A stretch of DNA of 64,000 bases from a bacterium (GTDB lineage: Bacteria; Electryoneota; Electryoneia; Electryoneales; Electryoneaceae), in the NCBI GenBank assembly GCA_028278125.1, contig JANQEY010000074.1:29326-93325 (forward strand). Reading direction: 5' to 3'. Position numbers and translations under genes: made by a program. The notes under the pieces are model-generated. The model had not been told where the DNA came from and made no database searches. It worked only from the letters and a program-made list of their open reading frames with translations. Below, in pieces: positions 9,179 through 17,810 of this stretch; positions within the stretch are counted from its first letter, which is position 1; each line of letters starts with the position of its first letter.

Positions 9179-12100
9179 TTATTCATTTTCTACCTGCACC
9201 TTTTCGAGTGCACGGAAATAGTCCCTGATAACAGTTTTCCAGGGAGTCTGGAAATCATCTTCCAGGGCTTTCAACATCTTTTCCCTGAGCATATTCTCAT
9301 GCATCGAATAAATATCTGAAGGTGATAGTCGACGAATATCCTCACCGGTTTGGGATAATCTTTCGCGGCTTTTTTCTCTCTCCTGGAGCGACTTTAGTGA
9401 ATCGAGCAGTCTCTGCAGGATGCGCTTTTGCAGACGTTTAGTACGATCTGAGATATTCATATCCTCAAGATCTTTAGCCACTGATTCCATTGCATCCCCA
9501 AGTCCATCGAGGTTACCGAGCACATTTTCCATTCTTTGTGCATCATGTTCCAACTGTCTCATCGCCTCAGCCATAGCCCGTTGCTGAGCCGCAAGCTCGG
9601 AAAGATTCTGACCACCCGGCGACTGACCCGGCATGGGCATCGGCATTCCCTGCGAAGCCTGGTTCAATGATTGTTGCTGGGCTGCCATCTGGGACAATTG
9701 ATCCATCATCTCCTGGTACCCGGAACTGCTTGATGACTGCTGCATGCTCTGTTGCGCCTGGCTTAATTGCCTTAATCCTCGATGAATCGCGGCAATTGCA
9801 TTGGTCTGTTCACCACTGACGTCTCGTGGACGACGATCGGTATATTTGCCCAGTGACCGTTCCATCGCACTGCCGGCATTACCCAGTTCGCTGAGTAATT
9901 GCACTCCTACAAAAAATGTCTGTTTAGTCAACTCCATTGCTGATTCATAGGCAACAGACAGAGCTTCTATCATGTTTTTCTGACGTGCTGCAAGCTGGCG
10001 ATACCTTGGGCTGGCAGTACCAAGCTGCGATGATTCATTCCTTAAATTTTCCTGGTATCGGCTGATGGAGAGAAGCTGTTCCATAATTTTGTCCATCTCT
10101 GCCGTGATAGCGTCTTTGGACTGCTGAATCATCTGCATCTGCATCGCGCTCAATTGCTGGGCAAGTTGATCAAGTTGCTGCTGGTTTTTTCTTGAACTTT
10201 CCGAAGCTTCACTTCTTTGACCGGATTTAAGCTCCTGTGATGTTTCTGACAGTTGTTGAGACAGCTGATCTTCGGACATCTGCTTTTCAAGGTTGGCAAG
10301 TGAATCAGCCAATTCAGGGAATTGTTCACTGAGTTCATCACTGGCTTTTTTCATGTCCTTCATCAGGTCATCAAAATTCTTCTTTATCTGATCCTGGCGG
10401 AGTGCTTCATGGTCGAGATCCTGTGGCTGGTCACTGTTCAACCGGTCCGTCAACTCCTCCTGTCTTTCCGCAAGGTCTTTAGCCCTGTTGACCAGTTCTT
10501 CCATACGGCGTTCTGCCTGGAGTTGTTTGAGGATGGATAATGACCTGTCCAGGTTCTCGAGGAATTTTTCCTGGTCCATTGTAAACTGTTCGAGAGCATT
10601 TCTCAGTTGTTCACCGTCCTGGTTTTCTATCGCCTCCCTGATTTTATCCATTGCTTGCCGCATCTCCGGGGTTGCAATCTCTTCCATCAATTCCTGCAGT
10701 TCACGGTATTTAGTCAGCAGTTCTTCGTTGACCATGTTGTGTTCTACAAAGGATTTTTCAAGGTTTTTCAGGGATTCTGCAATTTCCTCCATTTGTTTGA
10801 CAAGATTTTCCTGTTTTTCGAGAGTTTGCTGCATCGCCTGCGATTCTTCCCAGCTGAGTTCCTCCGGGTTACTTTTTAATCTTTCAAGCGTCTGCTCAAC
10901 TTTTTCCCTGATGGTTTCCGCGTCTTTCAGGACATCGTTGAGTTCTTCAACCGTTTGAGTCTCGGTTTCCTCTGTCCTTGTAAAAAGATCTTCCATACTT
11001 GGGAAGACTAATCTGCGAAGTTCACTCCTTGCCCTTTTTGCTCCATTCCACCCGTCATTGTCCCACACTTCAACGAAATAATGAACCTCTTCGGACGGGA
11101 TCAATGGAAAGTCTGCTAAGCTCCAGATACTTTGCACGATGAAGCTTGCTGACTGGTCGGAAGTTCCCTGCAATGGAATAGTGTTAAATTCATCTTCGCC
11201 AACAGAATCCGCGCTGATCATCTCGTTGTAGATCCTGAACCGTAGATTTGCCCTGGAGATACCGTAGTCGTCATTTGCCACAACAACAAGTGGAACAGCC
11301 ATAATCTCCGGGATTTCAGCCCCATCTTCAGGTAAACGGACTTCAACGTGCGGAAAATAATCTTCCAGGATATTTATCTTCCAAAGTAACGGATCATCAC
11401 TCTGTACCCCATCGGTCGCTGTAAAGTTCACCCACCATGATCCATTGCCTGAAACCAGGAAACTGCCTGATGCAGTACGGTTAACAACGCTCAGGTTGAT
11501 GCTGTCGCGTGGCGAATCCTCTTTTCCAAGAAATATTTTTGCTTCGTTCAATTGCCTGTTTGATTCCAGTTTTACCCTTATCCTGCTTCCAGGTAAAGCG
11601 GCAATATCCCCAACACCTTCAGGAAGATGCTGGACAGCCATCCCTGTATATCCCGGTGGTTTTACCTGTACTTCCAACCTGGCAATTCTCGGCCTGGGAA
11701 TGACATTCACATGAATCGTATCGCTGAAATATTTATCTCCCTTTGCGAAAACATCAAAACTTCTTTTAATATCTTCAATTGACGCTGAGAATTTTGACGG
11801 ATTTCCCGGCAATGGTACCCCATTGACCTCATTGATTGAACCGGCACCTTCATCCATGAAAAATCTGACGTATTCTGGATTATGGTGTTTTGTTTCAGCT
11901 TTCAGCTCCAGGCTATCTCCCTGGACAATTGACACTGAATCTGCCATATCCATTGATATTATTACGGTTCCCGGTTTGAGATATTCACGAGTGGGATGGA
12001 TCAGCCTGTCACCTGCCTCGATGAGTGACTTTCCCGCGATAAATCCCGCAAAGACATAAACAATTAAAACTACACCAGAGAAGCGGAGCGATTTTTTTAA

Positions 12101-12553
12101 CCATCTCCTGTGTAAATAATCATCTTTGTCAAGCTGGACAGCTTGTTCATCAATCCTGCGGATGGCTTCAAGTTTTAGAGATTGGCTAGAATATTTATCG
12201 GTTGAGTCTGCCAAATCGAGAGCGTCAATAATTTTATCCCGGACCTTCTGATCTCGTGACCAGATTATCCTCGCAAGTTTTTCATTTGCGGGATAATTAC
12301 GTCTTACCAGTAAAATTATCACTGATACTATCGACGCCAGGATAATCAAAGCGGAAACACCTGAAAACAGGTTAAAAACCGGTTGTCTTACAGAAGTATC
12401 AAACCAGGCGATGGATTCAACAACAGCTGCGATAAATAATATCGAGGCCAAAACCGGGATCAAGCCGATGAGGGTAGAGCTGATCCAGATAATTTTCTGG
12501 TGCAGGCGAATGTTACTTAATAATTTATAGATATTTTGTAATTGAATATGCAT
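9179..12553 (-). CDS. DUF4175-like giant membrane and coiled-coil protein
   Basis: The 1124-residue protein has two N-terminal membrane segments (about 23-48 and 60-84), a cytoplasmic stretch, a third membrane segment (about 155-175), a beta-rich region (about 180-515), and a very long charged and Gln/Met-rich helical region (about 520-1110). The last contains long E/K/L heptad-like runs and a Pro/Gly/Met break near residue 970. This arrangement matches the DUF4175/TIGR02302-type proteins of FCB and alphaproteobacterial genomes, whose function is not established. The predicted topology places the beta region in the periplasm. It is preceded by a small four-helix membrane gene (12624..13073) with a 70-base gap, probably the same transcript. 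A structural or cell-envelope scaffold role is inference. Confidence 0.75.
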   Translation of the reverse strand: MHIQLQNIYKLLSNIRLHQKIIWISSTLIGLIPVLASILFIAAVVESIAWFDTSVRQPVFNLFSGVSALIILASIVSVIILLVRRNYPANEKLARIIWSRDQKVRDKIIDALDLADSTDKYSSQSLKLEAIRRIDEQAVQLDKDDYLHRRWLKKSLRFSGVVLIVYVFAGFIAGKSLIEAGDRLIHPTREYLKPGTVIISMDMADSVSIVQGDSLELKAETKHHNPEYVRFFMDEGAGSINEVNGVPLPGNPSKFSASIEDIKRSFDVFAKGDKYFSDTIHVNVIPRPRIARLEVQVKPPGYTGMAVQHLPEGVGDIAALPGSRIRVKLESNRQLNEAKIFLGKEDSPRDSINLSVVNRTASGSFLVSGNGSWWVNFTATDGVQSDDPLLWKINILEDYFPHVEVRLPEDGAEIPEIMAVPLVVVANDDYGISRANLRFRIYNEMISADSVGEDEFNTIPLQGTSDQSASFIVQSIWSLADFPLIPSEEVHYFVEVWDNDGWNGAKRARSELRRLVFPSMEDLFTRTEETETQTVEELNDVLKDAETIREKVEQTLERLKSNPEELSWEESQAMQQTLEKQENLVKQMEEIAESLKNLEKSFVEHNMVNEELLTKYRELQELMEEIATPEMRQAMDKIREAIENQDGEQLRNALEQFTMDQEKFLENLDRSLSILKQLQAERRMEELVNRAKDLAERQEELTDRLNSDQPQDLDHEALRQDQIKKNFDDLMKDMKKASDELSEQFPELADSLANLEKQMSEDQLSQQLSETSQELKSGQRSEASESSRKNQQQLDQLAQQLSAMQMQMIQQSKDAITAEMDKIMEQLLSISRYQENLRNESSQLGTASPRYRQLAARQKNMIEALSVAYESAMELTKQTFFVGVQLLSELGNAGSAMERSLGKYTDRRPRDVSGEQTNAIAAIHRGLRQLSQAQQSMQQSSSSSGYQEMMDQLSQMAAQQQSLNQASQGMPMPMPGQSPGGQNLSELAAQQRAMAEAMRQLEHDAQRMENVLGNLDGLGDAMESVAKDLEDMNISDRTKRLQKRILQRLLDSLKSLQEREKSRERLSQTGEDIRRLSPSDIYSMHENMLREKMLKALEDDFQTPWKTVIRDYFRALEKVQVENE

Positions 12554-12623
12554 TACCGGTTTCCGGGATTATCACTAACGAAGATACGCTCCTGCCTGAT
12601 TTTCGTTTCAGTTTCAGAAAATG

Positions 12624-13073
12624 TCACTTAAATACAACCAGTAAGACCAGCGCCATAATTCCAAAAAGAAAAACTGTTCCATTTCTTATAATGCGCTGTT
12701 TAGACAGGAGTTTAAAAGCGGAATTATTGGTAGCAATCTCGGTCATTTTTTTCTGCGAGTATTCCTTGTCGCGAAATCCGGGTACTATGATTTCCAATGT
12801 TCCCGGCAGTTGATCTGTTCCTGGGAAATGGATCGATTTATTCCAGACGATAAGGGGCCGAATAATACCAACAACTGCCAGGTAGGCAATTCCCAAACCT
12901 CCTGCATAAATGATTACCCCAATTCCAGTACCGTTAAACCGGGCAACAAAAATATCTATATCCACCAATATCGCCGATAATCCCAGGACAATCAGGACTC
13001 CTTCAAATGCGATAAACAGGCAGTATATCCTCCATATTTGCCTTAAAGGATCGCGTGTGGATTTTTTGCCCAT
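12624..13073 (-). CDS. Small integral membrane protein, unknown function
   Basis: The 149-residue protein starts at ATG 13073. It has two helices near the start (about 15-37 and 50-70), a soluble loop with PGTLEIIVPGFRDKEYSQKK, and a C-terminal helix (about 128-148). The loop lies between membrane segments, as in small sensory or scaffold proteins, but no family is recognised. The gene sits between the amidohydrolase at 13129 and the DUF4175-like gene on the same strand. The close spacing suggests it works with the DUF4175-like protein. Confidence 0.65.
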   Translation of the reverse strand: MGKKSTRDPLRQIWRIYCLFIAFEGVLIVLGLSAILVDIDIFVARFNGTGIGVIIYAGGLGIAYLAVVGIIRPLIVWNKSIHFPGTDQLPGTLEIIVPGFRDKEYSQKKMTEIATNNSAFKLLSKQRIIRNGTVFLFGIMALVLLVVFK

Positions 13074-13128
13074 ACAGGCTTTCTCAATTTGTGTAATCTA
13101 AATTTACAACAAAACAACCAACAAAATT

Positions 13129-13935
13129 CTAAAGCAATTCCCCGTAAATATCAGTACGCCTGTCGACCAGGAGATTATTGTGCTCAGTTAACATTTTGTC
13201 ATCTGCTTTATCCACGTCAACTTCTACAATTCCAATATGATCTTTATCTTCTGGTGCATTTACCAGGATAGTTCCCTTGGGATCGAGTACCTGGCTGTAC
13301 CCGGTAAATGTCAGGCTCCTGTCTGTACGATTCTCAGTCCCAATACGATTACAGGTTATTGTATAAACACCATTTTCGACACTCCTGGCAAACATCGCCC
13401 GTTGGCAGTATTGAAGAACCAGGTTGGATGGATGAGCAACTATTTGAGCTCCTTTTAGAGCAAGAATTCTTGCTGTCTCCGGATAAACCCAGTCAAAACA
13501 GATCATCATCCCTATTCTTCCCGCAGGCGTATCCACGACATCAGGAGCTTTGTCGCTCTTCTCAAAAATTGCGGTTTCACGGGAGAACAGATGTATTTTA
13601 CGATAGTTGGATTTTGTCCCGTCCGGGCAGATAAGCATTGATGAATTGTAGACTTTATCGCCGCCAAGCTCAGGATACCCGACCACTATCACAACATTAT
13701 ATTCTTTTGACAGTCCGGAAATTTCTTCTGTAATCTGTCCATTTTCTAAGGATTGCGCAAACGATCGAAGCTCCTCATTGCTTTTAAAATCATATCCGCA
13801 TACACACAGTTCCGGGAACACGATCAGATCCGCATCTGATGCTTCTTTTGTCATCTCCCTGATGGTGCCCATGTTGCCAGTTACATCTCCGAATTGAGGA
13901 AAAAACTGAGCGTATCCTATCTTAACATTTTTCAT
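13129..13935 (-). CDS. Nitrilase-superfamily carbon-nitrogen hydrolase
   Basis: The 268-residue protein carries the complete catalytic triad of the superfamily: Glu42 in FPELCVCGYD, Lys113 in YRKIHLF and Cys146 in MMICFDWVYPE. The family hydrolyses amide or nitrile C-N bonds, including omega-amides and N-carbamoyl compounds, in the cytoplasm; the substrate cannot be read from the sequence. Length is typical (260-290). The start codon is ATG. The gene begins 15 bases after the stop of the ceramide-reductase-like gene on the same strand, so it is probably co-transcribed with the sphingolipid module. Whether it acts on a lipid amide is speculation. Confidence 0.85.
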   Translation of the reverse strand: MKNVKIGYAQFFPQFGDVTGNMGTIREMTKEASDADLIVFPELCVCGYDFKSNEELRSFAQSLENGQITEEISGLSKEYNVVIVVGYPELGGDKVYNSSMLICPDGTKSNYRKIHLFSRETAIFEKSDKAPDVVDTPAGRIGMMICFDWVYPETARILALKGAQIVAHPSNLVLQYCQRAMFARSVENGVYTITCNRIGTENRTDRSLTFTGYSQVLDPKGTILVNAPEDKDHIGIVEVDVDKADDKMLTEHNNLLVDRRTDIYGELL

Positions 13936-13949
13936 ATTCTGCCTTCTGA

Positions 13950-15311
13950 TTATTCCGGACGTTTCTGCCAGGGTAGTGCATGTGGAACTGTACGGTAATG
14001 GACATGCGCATGTTCCGGGATTCTTCGCTGGGTAAAATCTGGATGCTGGTCTTTTTCGAAAATATCTTCGAATATTTTCATCAGCAGTTTCTTCTCATCC
14101 TCGGTAAAACTGGAACGGTGTTCTTTGAGTACAGCCATGGGGACGTTACAGATAAGGCAATCAACTATTATAAATTTATCGTCTTCGTAATGTTTTTTCG
14201 TCTTGATCTCGCCGTCGAATGACAGACCACACAGATCACAAGTTGGATCATAACGGCAGTCTTTTCCATTCTGTGACTTTTTAGTCACCCTTGATCCACC
14301 GCAATTCTTTAAACGGTCACGTTTCGAGAGAACCCATTTTTTCCACCTGTACCACTCAACCGTCTGGCCAACTCCAGCCAACAACGGCATCTTGCCCTCG
14401 AATCCAAGAACAGATTCCGCTTTTTCACCGCTGATTGTCCACCCGGGTGCAAACAGGTCAGGAAGTTTATCCTTTCTGAATGGTGGTTTGATCCCGGCAA
14501 TCTTGATTGCAGGATAAAGTAATGGATAAACATACTTTATGACCTGATCATTTAAGGGTATCACACGTGGATTTTCACAAAGGATTTTGGAGATTGTATC
14601 ACCGAATTCTTTATAGGAAGTAGGCTCAAATGGCGCGGCATGAAAAATCTCGCCTATTGCCTTTTTATCTTCAAGTTGTACCATCACCTGGCGAGCAACA
14701 TCCTGAACATGTGTCATGGTCAGTTTTTTATTCTGCCCGATCAGGGGTAGAAATCCCTTTGTAATCATCTGGAATAAAGGCAACCAGGCGTAATCACGGG
14801 GTCCATAGAGGGCAGGCGGACGGATGATACTGATCGGGAATTTATCTTCAAATTTCCTCAGATGGTTTTCAGCCAGGAGTTTACTTTTTCCGTAAGCTGT
14901 AATTGGTTCGGGTCTCTGGTCTTCCGAACGAGGAACATTGTTCAGTGTAGGTCCACCGGCAGCCTGGCTGGAGACAAGCACAAACCTTTTAATTTTCGGC
15001 GAAACATCAACTGCAGCCTGTGCCAGGTTACGGGTTCCATCACTGTTGTACTGGAAATAATGATAATATTCATCAACCGATACAATTCCAGCATTATGAA
15101 TGATTCCCTGCACACCCTTAACGGCTTTTCGCAGGTTAGACGGTTCATCCAATGCAGCGTAAACTATCTCAACAGGCTTGTTTTCCAACCATTGCAGATT
15201 AGAGGTCGATCTAACCATCGCACGGACTTCATATCCCCAGCGCAGTAACGCATCGGTGATATGGCTTCCGAGAAAACCGTTGGCACCCGTCAGTAATATT
15301 TTCTTTGGCAA
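13950..15311 (-). CDS. CerR-like NAD-dependent epimerase/reductase fused to a HIT-like domain
   Basis: Residues 1 to about 325 form an extended short-chain dehydrogenase. The nucleotide motif is GANGFLGSH, and the catalytic YGKSK and the downstream RPPALYGPRD motif are present. Residues about 338-453 are an added domain with CDLC, DCLICNVP, a LKEH segment and the histidine run HAHVHYR. That pattern resembles the HIT superfamily active site with a zinc-binding pair before it. With the upstream palmitoyltransferase- and ceramide-synthase-like genes, the reductase part is best read as the ketoceramide or ketosphinganine reductase of bacterial ceramide synthesis (CerR type). The start is TTG 15311 with AAGGTGA upstream. 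Alone, the reductase could be any sugar-nucleotide epimerase, so the specific role is inference from context. Confidence 0.75.
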   Translation of the reverse strand: MPKKILLTGANGFLGSHITDALLRWGYEVRAMVRSTSNLQWLENKPVEIVYAALDEPSNLRKAVKGVQGIIHNAGIVSVDEYYHYFQYNSDGTRNLAQAAVDVSPKIKRFVLVSSQAAGGPTLNNVPRSEDQRPEPITAYGKSKLLAENHLRKFEDKFPISIIRPPALYGPRDYAWLPLFQMITKGFLPLIGQNKKLTMTHVQDVARQVMVQLEDKKAIGEIFHAAPFEPTSYKEFGDTISKILCENPRVIPLNDQVIKYVYPLLYPAIKIAGIKPPFRKDKLPDLFAPGWTISGEKAESVLGFEGKMPLLAGVGQTVEWYRWKKWVLSKRDRLKNCGGSRVTKKSQNGKDCRYDPTCDLCGLSFDGEIKTKKHYEDDKFIIVDCLICNVPMAVLKEHRSSFTEDEKKLLMKIFEDIFEKDQHPDFTQRRIPEHAHVHYRTVPHALPWQKRPE

Positions 15312-15340
15312 TTCTTCACCTTAAAATGATCAATAAAAAA

Positions 15341-16471
15341 TCAGAGCTCTTTTTTATATACCCTGTAAGTCTTATAAACTTTCCCGCCCATCATCTCTGC
15401 GGCACGATTCATCATGGTATTTGTTTCCAGTATCCAGCTCATCTCACCCCACTCTAAACCGTTTTCCTCCGCTACTTTAAAATGGTCATAATAAAATACC
15501 GCATCTACTCCTTTTCCCCGGTACTCCTCGAGAACACCCATTATCAAAATGCGAGCGCTTTTAATTGCACCTTTTCGAGTATTCCACAGGAGCTTTGGTA
15601 ATCCAACGGGGAACAAACGACCATCCCGGATTTTAATGATCGCCTCGTTAAGATTAGGCAAGGCAAGAGAAAATCCTACAAGTTTATCATCTTCGTCTTC
15701 GGCCAGGAAAATGATATCAGGATCAGCGTACTGTTTCAGGTTATCAACAAGATGCTGGAATTCATCGCTGGTCAATGGAACAGCACACCAGTTATTTTCC
15801 CATGCTTTACTGTAAACATCCCAAATTTTAAATGCGTCTTTTTCAAGGTTTTTACCATCCAGTTTCCGGTATTTAAGCTTGGTTCTTTGACGGATTTTTT
15901 CAGCAGCACGTTTTAGTTTTTCTGTCATCAAACTGTGGTCGATATAATAACAGTAGAGATCCATCTCTTTTTCGAATCCACATTTTTCTATCAGTTTAGG
16001 ATAAAAGGATGGATTATGCGGCATCATAATCGTCGGCGGTGTATCAAATCCATCAACCAGCGTACCGATATCTTCATTTACACTGGGATTAAAGGGTCCC
16101 CGTATATGTTTTAAGTTCCAGTTCCTGGCTGTTTCTTCCGCAACGTCGAACAAAGCTTTTGCTGCTGTTTCGTTATCAAAACATTCAAAAAAACCGAACA
16201 TGCCCGTATCATCTTTATGGATATCAAGGTGTGACCTGTCCTTGACTGCGGCAATTCTTCCTATTGGTTTCCCATTATCGAGGGCAATGAATTTTTTCAA
16301 TTCAGCATGATCAAAAAAAGGATTTTTCTTTGGATTGAGTAATTCCTTGACCTGCATTCTGATCGGTGGAACCCAGTTCGGATCTGACTTCTGAATCATA
16401 TAAGGTATTTCAAGAAATTGTTTATACGCTTTCCCTTCATCTGCCGGTATTACATTAATATCCTGAGCCAT
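15341..16471 (-). CDS. YghO/bCerS-like GNAT-fold acyltransferase, probable bacterial ceramide synthase
   Basis: The 376-residue protein opens with a YghO-type N-terminal region (DPNWVPPIR, NPKKNPFFDHAE, GRIAAVKDRSH) and continues with RGPFNPSVNE, MMPHNPSFY and a C-terminal GNAT half (VGFSLALPNLN, GVLEEYRGKGVDAVFY). The last motif resembles the acyl-CoA-binding loop of GNAT enzymes. In Caulobacter, a protein of this kind next to serine palmitoyltransferase and CerR is the bacterial ceramide synthase, which N-acylates the sphingoid base. The same three-gene grouping is seen here. The start is ATG 16471. I assign the family firmly and the reaction by gene context. Confidence 0.75.
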   Translation of the reverse strand: MAQDINVIPADEGKAYKQFLEIPYMIQKSDPNWVPPIRMQVKELLNPKKNPFFDHAELKKFIALDNGKPIGRIAAVKDRSHLDIHKDDTGMFGFFECFDNETAAKALFDVAEETARNWNLKHIRGPFNPSVNEDIGTLVDGFDTPPTIMMPHNPSFYPKLIEKCGFEKEMDLYCYYIDHSLMTEKLKRAAEKIRQRTKLKYRKLDGKNLEKDAFKIWDVYSKAWENNWCAVPLTSDEFQHLVDNLKQYADPDIIFLAEDEDDKLVGFSLALPNLNEAIIKIRDGRLFPVGLPKLLWNTRKGAIKSARILIMGVLEEYRGKGVDAVFYYDHFKVAEENGLEWGEMSWILETNTMMNRAAEMMGGKVYKTYRVYKKEL

Positions 16472-16494
16472 ATAAATTCTCCGAAGAAAGTAAA

Positions 16495-16514
16495 GAGCCC
16501 GTTTTCACGGGCTC
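16495..16514. other. Hairpin between the palmitoyltransferase and acyltransferase genes
   Basis: GAGCCCGT at 16495-16502 pairs perfectly with ACGGGCTC at 16507-16514 around a 4-base loop. On the minus strand it is followed by TTTACTTTC. It may be a weak terminator or attenuator inside the operon. Confidence 0.55.
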
Positions 16515-16541
16515 ACAATTCCGTAAAAACTATTGTCCTTC

Positions 16542-17756
16542 TTAAACCTCTTTTTCAACCTTACTGCTTTTCTTCTGCATAAATCCAAGAGTTTTCCCTA
16601 CCTTGACCAACTTTTCAATGGTAAAATCAAGATGTTTCATCTCAAGGGTTGACATCAATGAAAGCCTGATCAGTGCTTTATCAGGCGGAACCGCTGGTGA
16701 AATAACCGGATTCACAAACACTCCCTCTTCCTGCAACATCATGCAGGCCTTAAAAACTGTGATATCATCACCGACATATACCGGAATAATTGGAGTCTGG
16801 CATTCACCCAGGTTAAAACCGGATTCAAGCAGGGCGTTCTTGAGGTAGTTAGTAAGTTCCCAAAGCCGTTCTATTCGTTCCGGTTCACGTTTGATGATCT
16901 CAATTGCTTTAATTACCGAAGCGACACTTGCCGGTGGTGGACTGGCAGAGAAAATCAATGCACGCGAATGGTGCTTAAGATAATGGATTATATCATCATT
17001 TGACGCAATAAAACCGCCAATCGAGGCTAATGATTTACTGAAAGTTCCTATTGTTGCTAGTACTTTGTTTTCAAGTCCGTAGTGGGAGGCGGTTCCTCGT
17101 CCACCCTCCCCAATAACGCCAACAGCATGGGCGTCATCAAGAATAATATCTGCGTTGTATTTTTCAGCTATTCTCACCAGGTCCGGAACCGGGGCTATGT
17201 CCCCCTCCATGGAAAATACACCGTCCACTACGATCAGTTTCGGCTTATCCTTGAATGGCTGGATCTTTTTCTCCAGGTCTTCCATGTCATTATGAGCAAA
17301 CTTAATCGTTTTACCGAATGACAACCTGACTGCATCGAGGATACTTGCATGATCCATTCGATCGACAAAAATGTGGCAGTCTCTGCCGGCAAGAGCGGAG
17401 ATTGACCCGGTATTGGACATCATACCTGTAGAATAGACCAATGCCGATTCTGTTCCCATATAATCGGCTATTACTTCTTCACATTCGATGTGAATTGCCA
17501 GCGTGCCATTGAGAAACCGTGAGCCTGCACAGCCAGTACCGTACCGTTCAATTGCCTTTTTCGCGGCCTCCTTAACTTCTGGATGGTTTGTCAGACCGAG
17601 ATAATTATTCGATCCCATCATCAGAACGGACTTACCGTTCATAGTAACTGTAGCACCCTGTTCACTTTCGATAGCCCTGAAATATGGGTAGAGACCCATT
17701 TCCATTATACGACGTGCTTCCGTGAACTCTTTTACCTTTTCAGTAATCAGACTCAT
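16542..17756 (-). CDS. spt: Serine palmitoyltransferase-like alpha-oxoamine synthase
   Basis: This pyridoxal-phosphate enzyme of 404 residues belongs to the alpha-oxoamine synthases. These condense an amino acid with an acyl-CoA, here probably serine with a long acyl chain, the first step of sphingolipid synthesis. Diagnostic stretches are GSNNYLGL, YGTGCAGSRFLNGT, DHASILDAVRLS, DDAHAVGVIGEGGRG and the cofactor Lys in GTFSKSLAS. The N-terminal region (LYPYFRAIES) and the CAGSRFLNGT segment resemble bacterial SPTs more than KBL or BioF. Length is typical for soluble bacterial SPT (about 400). It lies downstream of proS (54-base gap) and upstream of the ceramide-synthase-like gene. The remaining doubt is KBL or BioF activity. 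Confidence 0.85.
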   Translation of the reverse strand: MSLITEKVKEFTEARRIMEMGLYPYFRAIESEQGATVTMNGKSVLMMGSNNYLGLTNHPEVKEAAKKAIERYGTGCAGSRFLNGTLAIHIECEEVIADYMGTESALVYSTGMMSNTGSISALAGRDCHIFVDRMDHASILDAVRLSFGKTIKFAHNDMEDLEKKIQPFKDKPKLIVVDGVFSMEGDIAPVPDLVRIAEKYNADIILDDAHAVGVIGEGGRGTASHYGLENKVLATIGTFSKSLASIGGFIASNDDIIHYLKHHSRALIFSASPPPASVASVIKAIEIIKREPERIERLWELTNYLKNALLESGFNLGECQTPIIPVYVGDDITVFKACMMLQEEGVFVNPVISPAVPPDKALIRLSLMSTLEMKHLDFTIEKLVKVGKTLGFMQKKSSKVEKEV

Positions 17757-17810
17757 TAAAATCCATTGTTAGTCAACTGCTATCTTTAAATGTTTAAAAA
17801 CAAGGGTTTT

